Assembly: GCA_000226015.1 (NCBI GenBank)
Contig: JH154895.1
Location: 143,649 to 177,530, forward strand
From: Mnemiopsis leidyi
Lineage: Eukaryota > Ctenophora > Tentaculata > Lobata > Bolinopsidae
DNA length: 33,882 bases
Reading direction: 5' to 3'
A model generated the notes under the pieces. The model did no database searches, had not been told where the DNA came from, and worked only from the letters and a program-made list of their open reading frames with translations. Both the position numbers and the translations under genes were made by a program. How positions within the stretch are numbered: the stretch's first letter is position 1; the number at the start of each line of letters is the position of its first letter. Positions 1 to 11,050 of this stretch are shown here, piece by piece.

Positions 1-86
1 CATTTGTAGGGGTGGGGGTACAGTTGTAGGGATGGGGGTACAGTTGTAGGGGTGGGGTACAGTTGTAGGGATGGGGGTACAGTTGG
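1..86. repeat. 20-bp G-rich tandem repeat, about four copies
   Basis: Imperfect direct repeats of a unit like GTACAGTTGTAGGGGTGGGG run from the window edge to about position 86. The tract lies in the intron that follows the last visible exon of the minus-strand ectodomain gene. The interval 87-238 is the rest of the visible intron and shows nothing recognisable. Confidence 0.8.
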
Positions 87-238
87 AGAATGTCAGGGAG
101 TGAGAGGGAGATAAAGTAATAAAATGTGTAGTAAGCTGTAGGGACCGGGATGTGGTGAGAGAGAAAGTGACTGAGGGAGCCTAGGATAAATTTATTGAGG
201 ATGAGATGGAATAAAATAAGAAAATCGCAGGAAATTAC

Positions 239-2865
239 CGTCACTCCAGGCAATGGAAGGGACGTAGTTGAGCTGAGGCGGACTATCAGCAGCACAAGTA
301 AGGATAACCTCACTCCCTCCTACAACGTAGACCGGAGTAGGGTCAAACTGAGTTTCTAGCAGGGAGAGAGAGATGGTGGAGGAGGTTGTGATGACGGAGT
401 TTAGGGTGGCACTGCAGGAGTAGTCTCCTTCTAGAGAGGCACTGAAACTCCTGGGGTGATGGGTTGTGAGTTAGGAGAACTGGAACTTTTAGAGAAGCAG
501 TATATACTTAACAACCTGTTTTGTAATTGGAACGAACTTTCTGATATGTGAACGGGTTAACCACTCAGTACCATAAATGTTACCACTAACTAGTTCACTA
601 ATTGTACAAAATTATTATCTAATTCAATAGAGAACGGTATTCGTGGGGAAGCGATACCAAATTTACCAACCTAAAATGTCTTAGGTACAGTAAATTTGGT
701 AACCTGGGCCGTTGAACGGGACTTACTTGACTGTGCTAATCTAAAATTTTGCGTAGATCCATGACCAAACGATTCAGCGTCCAATTTTAAGCCAAGAACC
801 GTTTGTCCGGTTTCAAACGGTGAAGGTGAAATTTTGGCCTTTTTCGGCTCTCTCGTTCAGAAAAAATAAAAATTTCGTTTTAGGGTGCGTGTAAGAACTA
901 ATTAACGTGTATAATTACCCTAATTTTCGTGTAAAATTACACTCTATAGGAGGTGTCTCACATTTGTTTTGATGGAGGTGTCTCAAAAACGTTGTACATA
1001 CCAGCAAAGCTAATTTTGCAAGGAGGTGTCTCAAATCAAAACAAATGTGAGACGCCTCCTAAAATCAAAACAAATGTGAGTGGTGAGACTCCTCTTAAAA
1101 TCAAAACAATTTGCCAATTTGGAGACACCTCCTAAATCAAAACAAATATGAGACACTTCCCCACGAATACCGTTCTCTATAGATAAAATAAAATAAATAT
1201 GATGAATTAACTAACGATAAGCTGTAAGTACAGGTGTACACATTGTTACTGCCAGCCGTGAAAGATCCTCCGGTCGCTACTTGGTTACCACCTTTCGTCC
1301 ACACGCAGTTAGTTGGGGTGTACTCTGGGTGGGGTAGTGTTACCATGGAGACACAATTTACATGGCCGCGTTTTTTATTAAGTTTTCTTGATATAAGTTC
1401 AAGTGTTCTTGATTAATGTAATATGGTGTTGCCCTAAGTGCTTTAGTAAGAGGAAATAAGACGATATTTAATCATCAATGTTAATCATCAATGTTAATGT
1501 ACTAACCAGAAGTAACTTCGCACGATATAGTTGTATCGTAACCTTTAACCAGCTGGGTGAACTGACTCTTAGCCTCAACCTCTGGAGGTAAAGTTAATGA
1601 GTAAGAAACGAAACTGTGATAGCATGACAGGATTTATTGAAAGTCCAAGTATAAACAGCATCGGCTCAGTACAAGTAATTACTAGACTCTGTAGTCTGTC
1701 AAGGTAAAATAAGGCAACCTTCAGGAAACGTACAATTTCATGAATTTCCTAGACAAGCCAGGCACAGAGAACGTCTGGTGGAAAAGTCGAAAAAAAACAT
1801 TAAAGGTTAAAAACAACTTACTTGAGCAAGAAACAATCTTCTCACACTCATAAGAAGCAATGTTTTGGTTGTTACTGGAGTACCCAGTGTTACAGTTCAC
1901 CACGACAGAGCTGCTCGCGGCGACAAAGGTTCCTGTTGCGGGTGTCGGCGTCCCGCCGAACACTGTCGGCACCGTACAGATCACTGAAGAGTTTGGTTTT
2001 TAGCCTGGGTAAAAAGTGCCAGTACGATTGGAATCAAAAAGTTTTATACTAACAAAACCACGAATAATTCATGCAGTGATTCTATATCGTGTTTGTGTGG
2101 ATCAATTGTTAACGATTCAACTCTGAGCCTTGAATTTCTGTGATATTTATATAAACAGACGCCCTACAAAAGATGGAGTTGAACTGTGCCAAGCTAAATA
2201 GAGGTTAAACCCAACATACCGATACAGAGAGATTGAGAGTCTGAAGCGGTGTTGACGGTGTTTAGCCCCGCGGGACAAGGGGTACACTCAGTCGCCCCCT
2301 CAGTCGCGCTGTAGGTCCCACGTGCACAGTCCACACACTGCGACCCTGACACGTACGTTCCCGCCGAACAGAATACTGAAACAGATCTGTTTTAGAGCAG
2401 ACACAAACAGAATTAGTGGTGATTACTTTTTTATTGCCTTTAAATTCCTCAAGAGTCGGGCATGAAGTCTGACACAAACTAAAATACAAAATCTGAAATT
2501 GTAAAACTGTTACTTAAAATAGAAACAAGATCAACTCACCACAGGACGACCCATCAGAGGTGGGAACTTGGCCCGCTCCACAGGTTATCGTCTCATCATT
2601 ATTTTCCGCTCCACCCCCGTCTAAACTGAAGTCGCTTTGTACTCCTGTAGAGTGTGTTATGTACAGATCACTGGATCACTGATCATCATGACATGACACA
2701 ATGTCAATCCAAATGAGAAAAGTATTCAATAATGATTCAGGAATTTAGTATGCACGATAATTATTTACTGTAAAAGCCGATCTGACAATTACCCAATTAA
2801 TCATATAAAAATGGGCACATACCATTTACAACAAGTAGCACAGTAAACCACTGTATTACTCTCAT
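239..2865 (-). CDS. Secreted/membrane protein: signal peptide, GCC2/GCC3 module, Sushi domain, Ig domains (N-terminal part, 3'-partial)
   Basis: Seven exons in transcript order: 2865-2823, 2644-2540, 2375-2220, 1983-1822, 1581-1507, 1324-1216 and 450-239. All have GT..AG borders and phases that close. They encode 287 residues and the gene continues off the left edge. The start ATG opens a hydrophobic signal peptide (MRVIQWFTVLLVVNG). Residues 36-101 form a GCC2/GCC3 (ephrin-receptor-like) cysteine module with the pattern CSAGTY..C..CARGTYS...C..CPAG...C. Residues 104-154 have the Sushi/CCP pattern (C104, C132, C148, C154, with NTGY). Residues 157-245 form an Ig fold (C176 in TISC, W189, C229 in GDYSC) with an extra cysteine pair, C187/C212. 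A second Ig domain starts near residue 255 (C269, W285). Modules like these occur in animal cell-surface and matrix proteins; the ligand is unknown. Exon 5 could use an acceptor further upstream, but that breaks the phase. The most 5' UTR is not identified. Confidence 0.85.
630..1177. mobile_element. MITE-like element with 22-bp terminal inverted repeats and TA duplication
   Basis: Positions 630-651 (beginning GAGAACGGTATTCG) are an exact inverted copy of 1156-1177. Both ends are flanked by TA (628-629 and 1178-1179), the target duplication typical of Tc1/mariner-type elements. No transposase can be read inside, so it would be non-autonomous. The interior holds a hairpin at about 655-699 (accaaatttac paired with gtaaatttggt). 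It also has several copies of GGAGGTGTCTCA in both orientations between 948 and 1162, next to ATCAAAACAAAT blocks. It lies wholly within an intron (451-1215) of the minus-strand ectodomain gene. The family is not identified. Confidence 0.8.
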
Positions 2866-5800
2866 ACGTTCTCGTGTTTAATGATGCGATTTCAACACCT
2901 ACTGTCGCTTGTTTTGGTTAATATTAGAATTGATAATCTAATTTTCTATTTTACTCTTGATGCTGAGGAAAAAAGAGAGTTTAATTCAGACAATTGTCCG
3001 ATAATCATTTTAATCATAACAACTAAGCAAATATTTCTGAAAAGCAGGATGATAAAATACAAAATTTTCCCCAGAATTGAACCTCCTTCTAATAGCTTTA
3101 TTTCAGTCACTTTTAGTGCTATTATAATAGACCGGTGTTTGTTGAACAATCAGCATAACTCGCTCTATTACATCATCATCCCTCCGTGCAGAATATGCTT
3201 CAAGCTGGTAGCCGTTTCTTGATATTATATCCATTAGAGCTCAGAATATGGCCGATGGTAAGGTACCGGTAGGGCGGTAGTATATTGAGGCCCTAATGCA
3301 AAAACTTCAGATTTTTCTTGAGGTCAACATTGAACCAAAGATGTGACTGTCATTTTTGCTTTGAATGATGATACAGGCAAGTCTTTAAGCCGGCTGACTA
3401 ACATTCTAACATTTCACCAATAAGGTTATTAAACAAGATTGAGCCTTGTATGGCGTCCAACAATGATTGGAAAAACTGACGGTCTCAAAACGAAGAAATT
3501 ACACAACATTTTTCAGCCGTCTAAATCATGAAATGATCAGTCCACAACTCCCGTGGTGATTGATCCCGAGCTAAAGCTCTTGTGCCGAAGCAACAAATGC
3601 AACCCTTCACTTAATATCCTATTAGTACTGATTACTGATGACCACGAAAACAATACTACTATGATGATGGACCATAATAAATGGAAAATTTTACTTCATC
3701 AGTTAATCATCATCAGTTATGAATAGAGGAATGGAAACGAAACGATTTCAATAGTCAATAGCCGTTAGATTATCGGTCATAGGTGACAATAAGAAGAAAA
3801 AACCTGGAACCGTCAACTGTTGAGAAAGATATCATGACATCATTTTATCACATAATTCTTTAAATCTATAAATATTAACAAATCAAGGCAAGCAGAACGC
3901 AAGTCGCAGTCAATATCAAGCAGTGAGCGATCCACACCGCGATTGTATAACTGGCAAGCTAAGAGAAGGAGAGAGAGTTGCTGAGTTGACCGTTTTAAAC
4001 CTTTTGATTGAAACGCAAACGAACTTATTTAACAAGCAGTACAAGCACGCAACGTCATTTGAATATCGAAAACGAAAGAGTGATATTCGATAACGAAAAA
4101 ATACAACCACTTTAAAGAAAATAGCAATAAACGATAGGATTTTGGCAGTCAGCCAGAGATCGAAGTGTTTAAGTTTAAGAACTTGAAAAGCTACATTTTA
4201 TTTCAAAATAAAACGTGATAGTTTTTTTTCTTCATTGAAATTCATGATGGACAAAATGGAAATCAGATCACTTTGAATAGTTTACGAGGAGTTTCGGGGG
4301 AAAAAGCTCAGCCTGGAGAATGAAGATATCATGAGACTTGTATCTAACAATTTGTATTCGGGTGGTGTTGAAAGTATTAGTAATGTACTTGTACACACTC
4401 TTGTTTGTACTACACTAAAATTATCTAAAAAATTCGCACAATTTGAGGAAAACTTCTATTAACAGAGATGGATCCTGCCCCTTATTAAACTTGGGAATCA
4501 GAGGACAAAAACGGAGTTATTGATATTGCCACCAAGAAAGTAATAAAGAAACTGTTTACTAGAAGTAGACTGTTAAAACTTAAACGTGTCAAATCCAGCA
4601 AATCGTTAACAAATCAAATGATTAATCAAACAACTGTTGGCAAAGCAAACTTTTGGCAACGAGAATGCAAGTAACACTAGTCAGTAGGCGAAGACTGAAG
4701 CACTTCATGCAGCAATTTCTAATGAAATAAAAGGGTTTCTACTCAACCTGCAAAATGGAAGTGCAATATCAGTGAATGACACGATCGACACATTAATGCA
4801 CTACAGTATGAACCATGAACCATGAGTAACTGTACTAACTGTTAGTGAAAACGTCCTCCGTCTGGTAAATGTAGGCAAACTGAACGGGTCAAACATTTAA
4901 TAATTTACACGCACGCGTGGAATGTTTAGACATTTTAATGCGCGCAGTCCCATAACTGTGATCACGTACTGATCACGTGACCACAATTTACAGAAACACA
5001 CGCGTTGCTATTATTATATGGGGGAGTTTTGTGTGTTACCATTATTATATGGGGACAGTTACACGCACGTTGTTATGCTATGAAGGATGGGAGACCGGTA
5101 AAAGGAGTTTTGGAAAATGAATGTCAAATCTGGAGCTATAATTTAATGTGACGGCAGGTTCGTACTTGCGTGACAACCACCACTGTCTGCAGGGCAGTAA
5201 TTACTAATTAGACTTGAAGTTTTGTGTTTTCTAATCTCTATCTGCATATTATGTTAGGATTTTTAATCTGGTTCCTGAATATACACCTCACGAATTCTCA
5301 GTCGCGTTTCACTGGAGGATGAACTATGAAGGTGAGACTGGGGAGATTCAGTACTGAGATTTCCTTTATCTCTTTTTAGATACGTGATAAGAAGTAGGTA
5401 CTTTCCTTTCGCGGTGAAATTCATCGTTTAAACGACAAAAGTTTTGTCGTTATTTACTTCCTGGCTTATTACATACCTAAATGCCGACTTCCGATGGATC
5501 ATTACAATGTCACCTGGTAGCCTAGTATAGATTTGAACGAATTCCCGAATAGTTAACAAAACATTAATCACAATCATTGACATGAGCGCTCAATGCCTCA
5601 TATTAAGATCAACAAGGGATCTAGTAGGCACACTTATACAGTTTGTATGTGAGGAGAAAAGCGGAGAGAGAAAATAAAGACAGAACTGTGCTATCTCAAT
5701 AAATCGTTAACAATGAAACACACATCAACCGCACATCAAGCATCTCCGCAAACAGTGTCAAGTAACGATACTGATTCCGGTCCTGAGAAAAATAACAATA

Positions 5801-8287
5801 ATGTCTCTTATCAATAGTATAAAAAGAGAGAAAGTGGGAGAACGATACGTTCAGTTTAGTTCTAACAAGCAAGCATCGTCAATCGCTTACGTTGGCTGTT
5901 TGGCTGCTGCTCATTAAAATGGAATTGAATTATACTATCTCGTATTGTTTCATTGTCAGACGGCGGAATACGCAAGCTTGGAGCTTGAGACCGTCATGGG
6001 GCACAATGAGCTTGCTTGTCTGCAGATAGCGGTCTTCATTACGATATACAAGGTATCGGGGTAGGGAACAGAAGGGAATAGTGCAGAATATCAGAAATTG
6101 TATATTAGGAGATAAAGGATTTGGATGATCGCAAGAGATTTTACAAAAAACTCCATGATCAGCTATTACAAGCAGCCATTACCAAATCTCGCAATTAGAG
6201 TGAGGGCGCTGAACGATTTTTTACAAAATGCATCAGTTATAAAAACGTGAAAATTTTAATCAGTTAAGGTTACTTAGTTGCATCAAAACGAACGCTGTCA
6301 TTGATCAACAATATAACCATATCATTGTCAGAGTCAGACGAGTGGGATGAAAAATCCTGGTGAGATCAGACTTGGTAAGCATGCTATTTGCACTTGGAAC
6401 TGTAGCACTGAACTCAAGTTTAGTACCTTATGCTTTATCATTATGGAAACCGAACTTAAAATGGAAATTTAGAACTTGATTTTCACTGAATTAGATAGGA
6501 TTTTTTAAACCGAATCTGACTTTTAAAGTCTGAAGTGAAATGATAGGAATTGATTCAGAGCACGCAATATGGATTAATAAATTTCAGAGAAAAATCAAAT
6601 CATTCTCATTTTCTATTAAGCCGATTTTCGAATCTGAATGTTGTATGTGTGCATGTGTGTGTTTCCTCACTGATTTATTTCAGAATGTAGGTTATAAAAT
6701 CGAAATCTTTGCTTGGCAACAATTCATTGCGACCCTCTACAATTGAGTAATAGTTTTATTCAGTGTTATTGTATCTTCATTACGATTGAAACTTCACTCG
6801 CCTCTACCCGTGATAATGACTAATACTATACGCGCACCATCCTCATTCTCTCATTGTCCCAGAAACATAAGAGAAGAGAAAGATAGGACCAATTTGGGAC
6901 AGATCGTACAATGAACCTTGCACCGGTCCGTGATCTCTTCAATAAGGGAAAATGTAGATTATGGAAATTCTTCTCGTTAACCTAACAAAAGGTTTCAGTC
7001 CTCGTCTTGATGCCGATATCGAAATCGTTCATTGTTTCAACTCCTCCTTCTCTTACATTCGCCCTGACATGAATTTAGACGATTGTCTCACCACGCCTGT
7101 TTTGTTACAGAGAAGTGTGGATTTTCTCTTCCAGCACGATGTTAGCTGCAGCCCCGGTTTGTAAATACAAACACAAAAGTAATAGAATTAGCCTTTGTGA
7201 CAGAGTGGCTGTGCGAGCACGGTTGTGTCACGTGACCTCTCCTTTTTGACACCATGATACACCATAAACCATGTGTGGCGAGCTCTAGCCCGGTTTAGTT
7301 CGGCCGTTTTCCTAAATTTAGCGGCATTACAGGTCTTTGTATTATGGGACCGATTATTTTTACTTTTCTAATTCCTACATGATTTTTCTTTAATTTCAGA
7401 TTTTCACACATTTATTGCTATTAGATGGGCGACCCAATCAAGTGGCAAATTAAACTTCTCTAATTTGACTTTCCCACAGAAAGAATCCATAAAAGCGTAC
7501 ATTAGCTGGTGGATTAAAGTTGTAATTATTTGTCAATTTATGTATTTTTAGTAATTTTCTTTGGTTTTCTTCTTCTTTATGGGAATGAACTTACTGCATT
7601 TCGATAATTTGAAAGGGCTATCGATAGTGCTATCCTTGCAATTACTTTTGCACTTGAGTGTTTTCTTTTTGATAGATTTACGTAAATTTCGCCATTCGTT
7701 TTTTCATTTTTCTTCACATGTCAGTCTATGATAAGACCCTTATTTGATTGCAAATTTAAACGTACTTTGTTGTCTTAAAGATTTCAAAATTCAACGGAAA
7801 ATTGATCATCTTAACTTAAAGTAAAAGTTTGAAATTTTTCCTCATCAATGAGCTAACAAATGAAACCGACCCGAGGTCAACATGAGGTGTTAACAAATTC
7901 GGAGGTGTTAGAAAATAGTGTCAGATATCGGTCACTGGTCTGTCCCGGTGGACAGTGTTAATTAGTGAAGTGTGCCGGGCAGCCTACTCCTAGCCTGATG
8001 TTTACACAGCGGGCCTGGCTCCTCCTCGTTCTAATAGTTCACAAGAAATCGTTCCTTTTTTCAGCCATGGAAAATTCGCAGTCAGTTGCTCCCACTAAAT
8101 TTTTGGGATGGAGCATGGAGAATGTATCAATTTTGTATCGTGATTCGTGACTTAGTAGACTTAAAAGGCTATGTTTAGTTTCTCAACCAAAATTAAACAG
8201 GGATTAATGTACCGAGACTGAGAACCAATGGACATGGACACCTGTTAAAATGTGAGAAACACACAAGGACCCACACAGGGAACAGCA
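2866..8287. other. 5.4-kb gene-free interval between two divergent genes
   Basis: This AT-rich stretch separates the starts of the minus-strand ectodomain gene and the plus-strand glypican gene. Reading frames are short (up to about 113 codons near 2881-3222), with AT-driven composition and no recognisable domain. A patch at about 4500-4800 has lysine-rich open stretches interrupted by stops and could be a decayed element. A 67-codon ORF at 6961-7164 is less AT-rich than its surroundings but matches nothing I know. A strong-looking 3' splice site (ccttttttcag, ending at 8064) could belong to a 5' UTR exon of the glypican gene. Confidence 0.6.
5818..5856 (+). promoter_or_regulatory. Candidate TATA-Inr core promoter
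   Basis: TATAAAAA at 5818-5825 is followed by an initiator-like TCAGTT at 5851-5856. The spacing from the first T to the initiator A is about 35 bp, slightly long for the usual 28-33. The next ATG, at 5919, opens only 36 codons. A noncoding transcript or a 5' UTR exon spliced to a distant gene (glypican at 8288 is the next plus-strand gene) are the options. Sequence evidence only. Confidence 0.3.
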
Positions 8288-9613
8288 ATGACGCCCCCTC
8301 CAACAGTTATCCTCCTCTCCCTCCTCCTCCTCATCCCTCCAACCCTCTCCCTCAGAAACACGTGCTACCGAGCTCAACAAGCCTACCCTACAGCCTCCTA
8401 CTCCGTCCTACACCACGTCTTCTGGCCGTCTCTCTGTCCGGGGGAGGTCTCCTGCTGCTCCTCCGCTACCGAGCAGGCCATGATTAAACGTGCCTGGGGC
8501 TTCCCTGACCTGGTCTACTCCAACCTGGACCCGTATCTGGTGATGTTTGAGAATCACACCATGATGCCTCTCTTCTTGATCCCGGAGGTTAATGAGTTTC
8601 TCTATTCAGACAAGAGGTTAAATGAGATTTCGTACACTGAGGTGCTTTATGGGATCATAAAACTGGTTGTTGTCGACCCAAAGAGATGTCTGGATGAGGA
8701 TCAGATCCAGAAAATCTCTCAAGTGTCCCTACCTCACGTGAAAAACATCACCAACTCATTCTTCGCCCTCCAGACTAACCTCAACGCAATATACGAGACA
8801 CTTCAAGCGGTCAGATACCACAACATTACCAACCAGTGTTACGAGAAGGTTATCCAGAACGGAATTCCAGTAGATCGAGATTTAAGTAATGTGATGTGTC
8901 CAGTGTGTCATGATGATACGGCCTCCACTAGGACCTGTCACAGTACCTGCATCAACACAGTCAGGGGGTGTTTCGCTGATGTGACCAGTATTATAGACCT
9001 CTATGAGAAGGTCCTGAGCATCATGGACAAGCAGCACCTTGATCTTAAGTTCAAAATGATATCTCGATTAGGGGATCTCTCCAGGATCATTTTCTACATT
9101 AAGCAAATCATGACAACGGACACGCTGGATTGCGTGCGGAGGAACCCGTTCGCCGAAGGATACAAAGACAGTGGGAACTACTTGAACAAAAACCCGAACA
9201 TGTACTCTGTAAACAAAGGTCTGTCTGGAATCCTCTCCAGTCCTGAACAAGTACCATGTTCCCTCTCCATGGGTTCCACCACTAGTTGCTGGACCGGATC
9301 CAGAGCTGCTGTCAGCTACGACTCTGGGTTTGTCAGGGCCTTCACAGAACGGGGTCAGCTGATGAACCCTGAGCTGGCGTATCAGAGGGAGGCAGCTCCG
9401 TACATTCTGGAGGCAAAAACAACGTTGGAGAATGCGTTAAAGTTAAGTGAGATGGCTGAAGATGGGGAACTTTTGTTGGCTGTGAGGAGTGATAAAAAGT
9501 ATGAGTTTGAAGAGAAAAACTGTGCTGTAGTGGATAGTTGTAGTATGTTTCTGGCGATCCTGGTTCTTCTCAGAATCTTATTCCAATATGGAGGAAATTT
9601 ACTGACTAGGTAA
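8288..9613 (+). CDS. Glypican-type cell-surface protein, intronless
   Basis: 441 residues. The ATG at 8288 is chosen because it starts directly at a signal peptide (MTPPPTVILLSLLLLIPP) and an in-frame TAA lies upstream at 8246-8248. The ectodomain has 14 cysteines in the glypican order: NTCYRAQQAY, CPGEVSCCSS, two spaced cysteines, then MCPVC (C204, C207), RTCHSTC, RGCFAD, and a late CWTG (C334-W335). Two more cysteines lie just before a hydrophobic C-terminus (about residues 420-434) that fits a GPI signal or a short membrane anchor. Three N-glycosylation sequons are visible (NHT, NIT, NIT). Glypicans are GPI-anchored heparan sulfate proteoglycans that modulate Wnt, Hedgehog and BMP ligands. 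This copy is short for the family (usually about 550) and lacks the clustered Ser-Gly attachment sites before the anchor. It therefore may not carry heparan sulfate (inference). The absence of introns is unusual. Confidence 0.85.
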   Translation: MTPPPTVILLSLLLLIPPTLSLRNTCYRAQQAYPTASYSVLHHVFWPSLCPGEVSCCSSATEQAMIKRAWGFPDLVYSNLDPYLVMFENHTMMPLFLIPEVNEFLYSDKRLNEISYTEVLYGIIKLVVVDPKRCLDEDQIQKISQVSLPHVKNITNSFFALQTNLNAIYETLQAVRYHNITNQCYEKVIQNGIPVDRDLSNVMCPVCHDDTASTRTCHSTCINTVRGCFADVTSIIDLYEKVLSIMDKQHLDLKFKMISRLGDLSRIIFYIKQIMTTDTLDCVRRNPFAEGYKDSGNYLNKNPNMYSVNKGLSGILSSPEQVPCSLSMGSTTSCWTGSRAAVSYDSGFVRAFTERGQLMNPELAYQREAAPYILEAKTTLENALKLSEMAEDGELLLAVRSDKKYEFEEKNCAVVDSCSMFLAILVLLRILFQYGGNLLTR

Positions 9614-10177
9614 CCAAGTATTCATGTAGATTCAAATTACACATGTAGAAAATGAGTATTGGTCAATGACCAATGGTCATTACCGATGACTTTTTGAGTT
9701 CGTATGAAGGTAAATGTTTTTACTTTCTTAATTTTTTTAGAAAGATACCAGTTATATTGTATTATTGTGCTATACGGCAAGCACACTTTTTTATGATAGA
9801 CTAATGGTTTATGAACGTGTTATTCAAATATTTAAACAATTATTGTGGACGGCCATTTTTGCTAAATGATTTGAAAGTTTAAATCTTTTTCTTGTAATAT
9901 GTTGTTTATTTATCGTCATTGTACCGAATAATCTAGATATTGTCTTGTTTTTATCTCCTTGGCGTCAACAACAAGTACCTCGGTAAACTGCATGCTAATA
10001 CTTTGAATAATGAACAAAATTTCCATTTGATTCATGCAGTTTAGAAGTTTTAAAAAAGTTCTGCTTTTCCGACTGGATAGGTATTGTCTGATCTTGTGGT
10101 GAGTTGAAGATGTAATTGAAAACACACAGGATTCTTATTAGAATCAACCTTCTTTCCTCACTCAACACATTTAAAGC
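9614..10177. other. 3' flank of glypican gene
   Basis: AT-rich sequence without a readable gene. I saw no canonical AATAAA close behind the glypican stop. The stop region itself reads CTGACTAG followed by GTAACC, a weak donor-like sequence, but no acceptor downstream gives a useful frame. Confidence 0.5.
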
Positions 10178-10726
10178 ATGAGAGTTAAAACAAATTTGTT
10201 TAGTAATTTTACTATAATTTCAGAGGAATATTTGTTTTCCCGGCGAGGACTTCTAATTTTACGAATCATCGAAAGCAAAGGTGCTGCCACAAAGGTTTAT
10301 ACTTCATACACTTTATTGGAGAATAGAAAAGAAATTGTCTCATTTAATCCTCTATTTACTATTATCATAAATTTGAATCCCCTGTTTAACTTAATCTTTG
10401 ATTTTCCTTACAACGTCCCTAGTGATGTTAGTAGTTTCTATCAGTACCAACTACATACTGATATAGACTTGTCAGCATTACGCTATATTGTGGAGAGACT
10501 GTCTAAAGCAAACGAATTGTTAGAAACTAATGATGGAGGTATTCCTAAATCATGCTTGTACTCATCTGATTTTCCAAGACTAAAATCGGACCATGAGGGA
10601 CCACATCAGACAGATGCGTCTGTCACTATACTGTACTGCCACCAGCAGAATTTGCAGCTCATCTTTGTTCCTTCTATACTCTTTCTTATCTCTTCAATGA
10701 GGTACCATTTGATAAACACGATATAA
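10178..10726 (+). CDS. Unassigned ORF, 182 codons
   Basis: Open from an ATG at 10178 to the stop at 10726, between the two intronless plus-strand genes. I do not recognise it. The N-terminal half is AT-driven and could be chance: a splice-acceptor-like tataatttcag lies inside it, ending near 10222. The C-terminal half is more protein-like, with a helix-type segment (DIDLSALRYIVERLSKANE), a few cysteines and a hydrophobic stretch near the end (QLIFVPSILFLISS). The helix segment loosely resembles the region before the C-terminus of glypicans, and it lies just downstream of one. It could be a decayed tandem glypican copy, an exon of an unrecognised gene, or noise. Confidence 0.3.
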   Translation: MRVKTNLFSNFTIISEEYLFSRRGLLILRIIESKGAATKVYTSYTLLENRKEIVSFNPLFTIIINLNPLFNLIFDFPYNVPSDVSSFYQYQLHTDIDLSALRYIVERLSKANELLETNDGGIPKSCLYSSDFPRLKSDHEGPHQTDASVTILYCHQQNLQLIFVPSILFLISSMRYHLINTI

Positions 10727-11050
10727 AAGCTTTTTCCATCGCGATGTTTATTTTGATATCACAGCTCTTTCATGATATTTTTCTCTTATGTCTGTTGTAA
10801 GTGGGACAAACCAGAAAAGGAGAATCATTACCCCGTTTATAGCAAGACTTGACCCTTCATGAAGCTGGTGTCACACTAAAACTTTACTGTCTATTGACCA
10901 AAATTTGTCTTCGTTTAAGTCTGAATCATGAACCAGTTTGCTTTTTAATTAACATAAATTCAGTATGACTATTCAAGTTCAACAACCCAGGTCCTCACTT
11001 TTGAAATCTTAGTTTCAAGATCGCCAACATTCACAACTGAAAACATCAGG
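10727..11050. other. Intergenic, upstream of BTB gene
   Basis: AT-rich spacer that must hold the 5' UTR and possibly the promoter of the BTB gene. I see no TATA box at a convincing distance and no coding signal. Confidence 0.4.

Noticed and set aside
2881..3222. 113-codon plus-strand ORF
   Set aside because: Isoleucine-, asparagine- and phenylalanine-rich composition driven by AT content. It has no domain and lies directly upstream of a gene on the other strand.
6961..7164. 67-codon plus-strand ORF
   Set aside because: Slightly coding-like composition, but short, without domain, convincing splice partners or promoter.
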